NCBI GenBank assembly: GCA_020435085.1
Contig: JAGRAB010000290.1
Coordinates: forward strand, 1-5,467
DNA from: Bdellovibrionales bacterium
Lineage (GTDB): Bacteria; Bdellovibrionota; Bdellovibrionia; Bdellovibrionales; UBA1609
Direction of reading: 5' to 3'
Length of the DNA: 5,467 bases
Of the stretch, positions 1 to 4,539 are shown piece after piece (within the stretch, counting starts at the first letter, position 1; each line of letters starts with the position of its first letter). The position numbers were made by a program, and so were the translations under genes. The notes beneath the pieces were generated by a model. The model ran no database searches and was not told the DNA's origin. It saw only the letters and a program-made list of their open reading frames with translations.

Positions 1-27
1 TGTAGAATTCTCGAGCAGACTTTTTAT

Positions 28-62
28 AAAAACAAAAGCCTCTTTCTCAGAAGAGGCTTTTG
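28..62 (-). terminator. Rho-independent terminator of the rpsF-rplI operon
   Basis: A perfect 12-bp inverted repeat, CAAAAGCCTCTT (33-44) and AAGAGGCTTTTG (51-62), encloses a 6-base loop. Read on the minus strand the stem is followed at once by a run of five T (28-32), giving a GC-centred hairpin plus U-tract. It lies about 50 bases past the rplI stop codon and points the right way to end that operon. On the plus strand the stem is followed only by TATC after its own TTTTG, so termination in that direction would be weaker, though some bidirectional activity is possible. Confidence 0.9.
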
Positions 63-113
63 TATCAATATGGGATGATTTATGTGACTTCGGAGTCTCT
101 TTAACTCTGATAG

Positions 114-557
114 CTATTTTTTTTCAACAACGAGAGTCAGTTCTGTCTCGAGACCCTCTCCGAGTTTTATCAAGGCTTTATGTTGACCTAAAACTTTAAT
201 TTGCTCTTCGATAACAATGTCTCTTTTATCAACCATATATCCTTGATTCTCTAATTCATTAGAAACATCAAAGTTTGTTACTGAGCCAAAAATCTTTTCC
301 GTTTCACCGGCCTCAACTTTGAAAGTCAGTGTCATTCCAGATAACTTTTCAATAAGCTCTTTTCTTTTGGTAACGGCTTTTTTCTTTTTTGCTTCCGCAA
401 CTTGTTGGAGGTGATTCCACTCCGCCATTCTTTTTTCAGTCGCCTCTGTTGCCAGTTTACGTGGAAATAAAAAGTTTCTCGCATATCCCCCACTGACACT
501 CACGAGATCGCCAACTTTTCCTAAATCTTTTACATCTTCTTGTAAAATAACCTTCAT
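114..557 (-). CDS. rplI: 50S ribosomal protein L9
   Basis: Ribosomal protein L9 binds 23S rRNA with its N-terminal domain and projects from the large subunit below the L1 stalk; it helps suppress frameshifting and miscoding. The 147-residue product has the usual bacterial length. The N-terminal domain (about 1-50) opens [19 protein letters not shown] and carries the family signature around residues 13-40, including [14 protein letters not shown], which contacts rRNA. A Lys-rich connecting helix follows at about 50-75, then the C-terminal domain (about 78-147) with [14 protein letters not shown]. The ATG at 555-557 is preceded by AAGAGG six bases upstream, which supports this start. It is the last gene of the operon, 23 bases after the DUF2232 gene and followed by the terminator at 28-62. 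The stop is TAG. Confidence 0.98.
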   Translation of the reverse strand: MKVILQEDVKDLGKVGDLVSVSGGYARNFLFPRKLATEATEKRMAEWNHLQQVAEAKKKKAVTKRKELIEKLSGMTLTFKVEAGETEKIFGSVTNFDVSNELENQGYMVDKRDIVIEEQIKVLGQHKALIKLGEGLETELTLVVEKK

Positions 558-580
558 CTCTTGCCTCTTTTCTTAAATAA

Positions 581-1480
581 TCAAAAAATTTCTCTATTTA
601 TTTCTTCTTGTTTGCTTTTCTTTAAACGACTTCTAAAATCAAACCAAAAATCTGCAATTCCAACTAAACACAGCAAAAGCATAAGTTGAGTAATGAGTAT
701 AAAATAGCCAAAGAGTTGCCAAGCCGCGCCTAATTTTATTTTTTCAAATAACTCCGAAACAATCGCAAGTCCCTGAAAAAAATAAAGCGTTATCATGACG
801 TAAAAACCATTGAGCGAAACCACCTTAATGACCTCAACTTTATGATTTAAAAATGCTCCCAAAAGAGATGCTAAAAAGATCCAAATCATCGCGTCGGAAA
901 CTTTGAGCTTTTTTAGCGACATTCTTTGAACAGGTGCCTGTTTAAAAAGTTTCAAAACGCGTGGTTCGAACAGCATCGATACATACAAAGCCAGAATACT
1001 CAAAATAATGAGTACTGCTGGTGTTTGTAAAAGAAGGTCTTTGGATGTAATCGTTGTCTCAGGATTGATTTTTAACACTTGGTTGAGTGGAACCTCCATG
1101 AGTGCCAAAAGTTGACTCCACCAAACCTTACCAACACTTGCTATCCAAAACGCAAGCCCTGCAGAAAAAACAAGGCTCACGAGAGATACGGCCCAAAAAG
1201 CGGCCCACCCTCGGGAGAGCTCCATGTCTTCTAGCTCACTAAACGCGCCAACAACCAAAACTAAACATGCATAAGCTCCTGCAAGATAATACTGTTCTAT
1301 GCCCAAAAGGATTCCACTGACAATAAGACCCAAGGCCCAATATGTAAAAGACCCTGCTGCTGTCTTTAATCCCCTTAAAGGTATTGCGCCCAAGAAGGCA
1401 AAAAGAGCTGTCATCGCAACAGACCCTGCACTGAGCGTAATAAATTTTGGAAGGTTTTTTTGAGTTGGCTTTTTACTCAT
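581..1480 (-). CDS. DUF2232/YybS-type multi-pass membrane protein
   Basis: A polytopic inner-membrane protein of unknown function, 299 residues. About eight hydrophobic segments are visible: roughly 14-35, 44-61, 64-82, 92-116, 153-171, 196-212, 219-242 and 252-275. The N-terminus (MSKKPTQKNLPK) and the C-terminus (RSRLKKSKQEE) are charged, and there is no cleavable signal peptide. Two motifs recall the DUF2232 (YybS-like) family: FFQGLAIVSELFEK near 234-246 and GIADFWFDFRSR at 274-285, ending the last membrane segment with an Asp/Arg-rich stretch. The position between rpsF and rplI is also where DUF2232 genes are commonly found, though usually with rpsR in between. The ATG at 1478-1480 follows a modest GAGAGA ribosome site and begins 19 bases after the rpsF stop, so it is co-transcribed with the ribosomal genes. 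Family assignment rests on motif and context memory, not on a search. Confidence 0.8.
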   Translation of the reverse strand: MSKKPTQKNLPKFITLSAGSVAMTALFAFLGAIPLRGLKTAAGSFTYWALGLIVSGILLGIEQYYLAGAYACLVLVVGAFSELEDMELSRGWAAFWAVSLVSLVFSAGLAFWIASVGKVWWSQLLALMEVPLNQVLKINPETTITSKDLLLQTPAVLIILSILALYVSMLFEPRVLKLFKQAPVQRMSLKKLKVSDAMIWIFLASLLGAFLNHKVEVIKVVSLNGFYVMITLYFFQGLAIVSELFEKIKLGAAWQLFGYFILITQLMLLLCLVGIADFWFDFRSRLKKSKQEEINREIF

Positions 1481-1499
1481 TTATTCTCTCTCGAGTTAT

Positions 1500-1952
1500 T
1501 TATCCTCTTGCTGGAGCCTGACGTCGGGCTGCAGCTGCGGCTTTTCTTGCTTTAAATTTTTCTTCACGCTCTTTTTCTCTTTTCATTGTTTCTTCAAGAG
1601 CACCTTTGAATTGTTCTAAGTACTTTGCCACAGATGTGCGATCATCGAGACGCGTGTGCTTAAAGCGAAGAACTCTGTCGTTGATTCTCATTGTCCTTTC
1701 TAATTCTTTAATCACGTCGCCTTCTGCTTCAAATGTTGTATGGAAATACACACCTCGAGTGAGTTTTCCTATGGGGTTGGCTAGCTTTCGCTTTCCCCAT
1801 GTATCAAGACTGTGGATTGTCCCTTTAAATGTATCTAAAACGCCTTTATTTTTCTTGAAAAAAGCCTTTTGGTCTTCATCTGTTGTGTCAGGATGAAGGA
1901 TAATTACACCTTCATACTTTCGAATAGGACTGAGTTTTTCGGTGTCAGACAT
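1500..1952 (-). CDS. rpsF: 30S ribosomal protein S6
   Basis: S6 binds the central domain of 16S rRNA as a heterodimer with S18 in the small-subunit platform. The 150-residue product has the ferredoxin-like S6 core at about 10-105: RKYEGVIILHPD (11-22) forms the first strand, WGKRKLANPI (52-61) is the typical S6 motif, RGVYFHTTFEA follows at 66-76, and ELERTMRINDRVLRF (83-97) is the helix-strand unit. Residues 120-150 form a highly charged Lys/Glu then Ala/Arg-rich tail, making it longer than E. coli S6 core forms; such basic tails are common in proteobacterial relatives. The ATG (1950-1952) has AAAGGA upstream with a seven-base spacer, a strong start. It is the first gene of the operon. Its partner gene rpsR, normally next, is missing here. 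Confidence 0.98.
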   Translation of the reverse strand: MSDTEKLSPIRKYEGVIILHPDTTDEDQKAFFKKNKGVLDTFKGTIHSLDTWGKRKLANPIGKLTRGVYFHTTFEAEGDVIKELERTMRINDRVLRFKHTRLDDRTSVAKYLEQFKGALEETMKREKEREEKFKARKAAAAARRQAPARG

Positions 1953-1973
1953 CGATAATTCCTTTCGGTTAAA

Positions 1974-1995
1974 ACCCTCATGTTATTATGAGAGT
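1974..1995 (-). promoter_or_regulatory. Hairpin in the rpsF leader, possible autoregulatory element
   Basis: On the minus strand the leader contains ACTCTCAT and ATGAGGGT flanking a six-base loop, an 8-bp stem with one G-U pair. That pair is a C/A mismatch in the plus-strand orientation, so the fold favours leader RNA of rpsF. It ends just before AACCG and the AAAGGA ribosome site. Known biology: rpsF leaders of many bacteria carry a hairpin bound by the S6:S18 complex with a conserved CCG element. The link here is tentative, since I cannot align it to the described motif. Confidence 0.35.
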
Positions 1996-2020
1996 AAGGA
2001 TGCTTTAAAATGTAGCAATG

Positions 2021-2049
2021 TCTATATCAGCTCTCCGGCCCTAGGACAA
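2021..2049 (-). promoter_or_regulatory. Candidate sigma70-type promoter for rpsF
   Basis: Read leftward, TTGTCC (2044-2049) and TATAGA (2021-2026) are separated by exactly 17 bases, each matching four of six consensus positions. Transcription would begin near 2014, giving a leader of about 60 bases that includes the hairpin at 1974-1995. A second option is TATTAT (2097-2102) with a poor -35 inside the divergent gene, which would give a leader near 140 bases. Confidence 0.4.
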
Positions 2050-2071
2050 GGCCTAAACCCTCAAAATTCCT

Positions 2072-2101
2072 TTAAAAACACATTCTTTTTACCGATATAA
2101 T
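2072..2101 (+). promoter_or_regulatory. Promoter of the FHA gene, predicted to give a leaderless mRNA
   Basis: A perfect TATAAT lies at 2096-2101 with a weak -35-like TTAAAA at 2072-2077 (18-base spacer). Only seven bases separate the TATAAT from the ATG at 2109, so a start seven bases downstream would fall on the A of the start codon itself. No Shine-Dalgarno sequence precedes this ATG; the bases before it are TAGCAATT. Both facts point to a leaderless transcript. Confidence 0.55.
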
Positions 2102-2108
2102 AGCAATT

Positions 2109-3080
2109 ATGGCTACTTATCTCATTTGTACCGCTGGGCCTCTTGTCGGTCAGCGATTTGAACTTAACAACGGAACTCGTTTAGGACGAGATGACGGTGA
2201 TATTATCCTCAATGATCCAAAAGCCTCTGGAACCCACGCCATCATAAAAAAATCGCTGCTCGGGGGATTAACCCTTATTGATCAAAAATCAAAGAACGGA
2301 ATTTACCATGAAAAAGTGCGCGTGGATAAACTTCGTCTTGAAGATGGTCTTGATTTTCGAATTGGTGATAACTTCTTCCGCGTTGAAGTTCTTGCAGAAA
2401 ATGCTGAACCTCTAGAGGCAAGTCTCAGCTCCTCTGAAGAGTCTCTCTTTATTAACGACGAAAATCTTATTGACGATTCTCCTGATGACCCTGCTGGCCA
2501 CGAGTCACCCCATGAGGAAACTTTTGTTTATGAGCCTGACAGCCCAGAGGAAGAACATGATGCCAACAATAACGACCTTGAACATACAAATATTTCAGAA
2601 CTGTCACTCAAAGAGCTAACCGCAAACCCATCTCGCCCCTCATTGACAATTCGGACTCTTGAGAGCCCTGATAAAAATGAGCTGGTGAAGAAAGAAGAGT
2701 TGCGAAAAACATGGAGCCAGATTTTAGAACCCTTCTCTCGAAAGCATATTAAAGAGATCAATGATAAATCCTCCTCTTTGCAGCCACTGAGCCCTCGCGT
2801 AAAACTGACATTCTTCCGAGGACCTCAAGCAGAAACCGAGTGGGAGCTTGGATACGGACCACGGTCTGCAGGCCGCAACTCTGTAGACTTACCTTTGTTG
2901 GATATAAACGCACCGCCAAATACATCATTTGAAATTCTCCCGTCTCCAGAGGGACCTCTCTTTAAAACAAAATACCCAAATGAAGTAAAAATTAACGGAT
3001 CTAGCAAACAAGAAGTGACTTTACAGACGGGAGACATTATTTCCATTTCAGAAACCCAAATAGAAGTTGAGTTATTTTGA
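2109..3080 (+). CDS. FHA-domain protein with a degenerate second FHA-like domain
   Basis: A 323-residue, apparently cytoplasmic protein with no signal peptide or membrane segment. The N-terminal FHA domain (about 3-95) shows TRLGRDDGDIIL (GR at 26-27), ASGTHAII (S40, H43) and SKNGIY (N63, G64), the positions that in known FHA domains bind phosphothreonine peptides. The usual SRxH reads SGTH, losing the Arg. Residues about 96-165 form an acidic Ser/Glu/Asp/Pro-rich linker, likely disordered. Residues about 230-323 look like a second FHA fold: AGRNSVDLPL (254-263), VKINGSS (293-299) and TGDIISI (307-313), but without the Ser/His pair. No kinase, secretion or output domain is seen, so it is probably an adaptor. 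The start is chosen because no in-frame start lies upstream (in-frame TAA at 2073) and the FHA first strand begins right after Met. Its TGA overlaps the hydrolase ATG. Confidence 0.88.
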   Translation: MATYLICTAGPLVGQRFELNNGTRLGRDDGDIILNDPKASGTHAIIKKSLLGGLTLIDQKSKNGIYHEKVRVDKLRLEDGLDFRIGDNFFRVEVLAENAEPLEASLSSSEESLFINDENLIDDSPDDPAGHESPHEETFVYEPDSPEEEHDANNNDLEHTNISELSLKELTANPSRPSLTIRTLESPDKNELVKKEELRKTWSQILEPFSRKHIKEINDKSSSLQPLSPRVKLTFFRGPQAETEWELGYGPRSAGRNSVDLPLLDINAPPNTSFEILPSPEGPLFKTKYPNEVKINGSSKQEVTLQTGDIISISETQIEVELF

Positions 3081-3958
3081 TGGAAAAAACGCCTAAAAAA
3101 ACGGGCTACTTTAAAAGCTTTGATGGCACAAAAATCTATTATGAAATCCGTGGCACCGGAAAACCCATGGTTTTTTGCTACGGCATTGGCTGTTTAATGA
3201 ATCATTGGTCTCCACAGGTAAAACACTTTTCTTCTCGTTATCAAGTGATTACTTTTGACTACCGCGCCCACCACAAATCTGATGTCCCCGAAGACCGCAC
3301 TCAGCTAACAATGGATGCTTATGCACAAGATATTAAATATCTTATGGATCATCTTGAGTTGAATACAGCATGTTTCGTCGGTCACAGCTGGGGAGGGCAA
3401 GTACTTATTCGTGCGTATGATATGTTCCCTGAGCTTTTTTCAAGCCTTATTTTTATCAATGGTTTTGTAAAAAACCCCATTGCAGGGATGTTTGGAAACA
3501 ACTACGCTGGCTCCTTCTTTCAGTTATTCAAATCTGGCTACAGCCAGCTTCCAGAAACACTCAGTTATATTTGGAAAAAAGGCGTGAACAACCCTTTGGC
3601 GATTCAATTGAGTGCTCTTGCCGGAGGTTTTAATATTCATCTGACAAGCCTCAAAGATATTGAGATCTATGCCCGTGGCCTTACAACAATGGATCTCAAC
3701 TCTTTCCTAGATACTTTTGAGTCAATGATGAATTATGATGGCTCGCCTGTTCTCGACCGCGTCCAAGTGCCTACGCTTATTATTGGCGGAAAAAAAGATG
3801 CCGTGACTCCACAAAAGCATCAGGAGAACATGCATATTCGCATCAAAGGAAGTCAGTTTTTAATGATTCCCTACGGTTCACACTGCACGCAATTAGATAT
3901 GCCCGATTTTGTAAACCTAAAGATCGATCACTTTTTAAATAAAATAACCTATTTTTAG
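3080..3958 (+). CDS. Alpha/beta-hydrolase fold protein
   Basis: A 292-residue alpha/beta hydrolase (Abhydrolase_1 type), probably cytoplasmic since there is no signal peptide. The triad is complete: nucleophile S103 in GHSWGG (101-106), acid D240 in IIGGKKDAVTP, and H268 in YGSHCTQLD. The Ser nucleophile argues against haloalkane dehalogenases, which use Asp. A cap region lies at about 130-215. The oxyanion-loop HG of many relatives is YG here (34-35), and the usual D-x-R-G-H-G-x-S strand end is FDYRAHHKS (59-67). The substrate cannot be told; esterase, lipase-like or C-C hydrolase are all possible. The ATG at 3080 overlaps the previous TGA by one base (TGATG), implying coupled translation with the FHA gene. 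An upstream in-frame TTG at 3077 would add one residue and is less likely. No strong independent ribosome site is seen. Confidence 0.9.
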   Translation: MEKTPKKTGYFKSFDGTKIYYEIRGTGKPMVFCYGIGCLMNHWSPQVKHFSSRYQVITFDYRAHHKSDVPEDRTQLTMDAYAQDIKYLMDHLELNTACFVGHSWGGQVLIRAYDMFPELFSSLIFINGFVKNPIAGMFGNNYAGSFFQLFKSGYSQLPETLSYIWKKGVNNPLAIQLSALAGGFNIHLTSLKDIEIYARGLTTMDLNSFLDTFESMMNYDGSPVLDRVQVPTLIIGGKKDAVTPQKHQENMHIRIKGSQFLMIPYGSHCTQLDMPDFVNLKIDHFLNKITYF

Positions 3959-3973
3959 AATTGGTTTTAAAAT

Positions 3974-3998
3974 CATAACAGAAACGGTTGTGTATTTT
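3974..3998 (+). terminator. Weak candidate terminator after the hydrolase gene
   Basis: CATAAC (3974-3979) and GTTGTG (3987-3992) can pair with one G-U, enclosing a seven-base loop, and are followed by TATTTT. It lies 16 bases past the hydrolase stop in the short convergent gap before the small ORF on the other strand. The stem is short and poor in GC, so efficiency is doubtful. Confidence 0.3.
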
Positions 3999-4013
3999 AG
4001 GCGACTTCTCGTT

Positions 4014-4178
4014 TTATCTTAATGACAGCTCTTGATCGTGCTGTATCACGTTTTCCATGGAGCCAAAATTTTCTAAATCTTTTGAGAGCCACTCTTTGGC
4101 ATTGCTTTGAGGTGAAAGCTTTAAATTTTCTAAATGCAGTTCGGTTTCATATTGCTCTATCATTTTAAAAAGCGTCAT
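4014..4178 (-). CDS. Small hypothetical protein, 54 residues
   Basis: I do not recognise this gene. The ATG at 4176-4178 is preceded by AAAGGAGTG with an eight-base spacer from AAGGAG, the best ribosome site in the window, which is why I prefer it over an upstream in-frame ATG (4209-4211) that would add 11 residues and would place this site inside the coding region. The product starts MTLFKMIEQYETELHLENL, ends LSLR, and is acidic (about ten Asp/Glu against five Lys/Arg). It looks largely helical, with a single Trp at residue 30, no membrane segment, no Cys and no metal motif. It converges with the hydrolase gene, 55 bases away. A regulator, antitoxin-like or adaptor role would be guesswork. 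The main reason to believe it is the ribosome site plus an uninterrupted frame; conservation has not been tested. Confidence 0.55.
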   Translation of the reverse strand: MTLFKMIEQYETELHLENLKLSPQSNAKEWLSKDLENFGSMENVIQHDQELSLR

Positions 4179-4186
4179 TTGATTCA

Positions 4187-4192
4187 CTCCTT
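4187..4192 (-). promoter_or_regulatory. Strong Shine-Dalgarno site deciding the start of the 54-residue ORF
   Basis: The minus strand reads AAGGAG here, eight bases before the ATG at 4176-4178. It is nearly fully complementary to the 16S rRNA 3' end and fixes the shorter of two possible starts. An overlapping TATTAT/TATAAA stretch just upstream could serve as a -10 for a very short leader, but no convincing -35 accompanies it. Confidence 0.6.
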
Positions 4193-4217
4193 TATAATAT
4201 TTCACATTCATCTGTAT

Positions 4218-4319
4218 TTACTCTTGACGGCTCATGGTGCCTTCGCAACCTTGTGCTTGTTGGTATTCAAGTCTTTTAACTAAAAGTTTGGATCGTTTTT
4301 CCATATTTGTTTGAACCAT
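4218..4319 (-). CDS. Doubtful 33-residue ORF, possibly a frameshifted remnant
   Basis: The frame begins MVQTNMEKRSKLLVKRLEY and ends CEGTMSRQE. It is basic and helix-prone in its first half. No ribosome site precedes its ATG (4317-4319) or the internal ATG (4302-4304). It overlaps the 30-residue ORF in another frame; removing one base from the A6 run at 4321-4327 would join the two into one peptide of about 50 residues. It ends 39 bases before the start of the 54-residue ORF. It may be the tail of a broken small gene or simply chance. Confidence 0.22.
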   Translation of the reverse strand: MVQTNMEKRSKLLVKRLEYQQAQGCEGTMSRQE

Positions 4320-4368
4320 ACTTTTTTACGACCACTATGAAAAAAAATCTTGAAATCAGCTGTTTCAT
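4276..4368 (-). CDS. Possible 30-residue hydrophobic microprotein
   Basis: An ATG at 4366-4368 is preceded by AGGAG (4374-4378) with a five-base spacer, a credible translation start. The peptide begins MKQLISRFFFIVVVKK, with a short hydrophobic core (about residues 4-14, interrupted by one Arg) followed by a Lys/Tyr/Gly-rich polar tail ending in FS. This resembles in layout small membrane peptides, including some type I toxins, but the hydrophobic run is short for a membrane span and no antisense RNA promoter was identified. It contains a T8 run and the heptamer A-AAA-AAG in frame. It could also be the 5' end of a small gene broken by a frameshift (see the 33-residue ORF). Function unknown. 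Confidence 0.35.
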   Translation of the reverse strand: MKQLISRFFFIVVVKKYGSNKYGKTIQTFS

Positions 4369-4539
4369 AAAATCTCCTAACAAAGAACTCTCTTAAAATA
4401 TGGCTACAGGGATAAAAACTCTGCAATCACAATACCACGATTAAATTAAATCTATTGGGTTTCAAAACAGCTTTAGTGTCAGAGTGAGCAAAAATTGTCA
4501 TCCCAAAGAAGGACTTCTGATTATTAAATAAATGTCTGT

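Larger units (their letters stand above)
4179..4539. other. AT-rich gene-poor stretch with tiny minus-strand frames
   Basis: No gene of normal size fits here on either strand. It holds the ribosome site of the 54-residue ORF, two tiny overlapping minus-strand frames (4218-4319 and 4276-4368, listed separately), and a 24-codon minus-strand frame (4427-4501) with no ribosome site. Past the stop of the right-hand gene, the minus strand has a small inverted repeat AGAA/TTCT (4508-4519) and, further on, a T5 run at 4491-4495, too poor to call a terminator. No tRNA, direct repeat or insertion-sequence end was seen. Confidence 0.6.

Noticed and set aside
5..15. Adjacent GAATTC and CTCGAG sites resembling a cloning polylinker
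   Set aside because: CTCGAG recurs inside native genes in this window (for example 147-152), no other vector sequence is seen, and the pair is likely chance.
1606..1896. Plus-strand frame inside rpsF
   Set aside because: It is antisense to a clear ribosomal protein gene, its translation is low in family-like features and it has no ribosome site.
2038..2063. CCTAAACCC and GGCC/CCTAGG palindromes as a telomere-like or operator element
   Set aside because: The pieces are short, do not repeat in tandem and form no extended inverted repeat.
2528..3046. Two minus-strand frames inside the FHA gene
   Set aside because: They are antisense to a well-supported coding region and show Ser/Arg-rich or patternless translations typical of shadow frames.
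3077..3079. TTG as the start of the alpha/beta hydrolase
   Set aside because: The next codon is ATG, which makes the common TGATG overlap with the FHA stop; a TTG start would only add one residue.
4209..4211. Longer 65-residue version of the small ORF
   Set aside because: The strong ribosome site lies downstream of this ATG and serves the ATG at 4176-4178; the longer start has no site of its own.
4337..4396. 19-codon plus-strand frame starting with a Lys run
   Set aside because: No ribosome site, very short, and lies opposite the better-supported minus-strand ORF.
4427..4501. 24-codon minus-strand frame
   Set aside because: It has no ribosome site and no distinctive composition; frames of this size are expected by chance.
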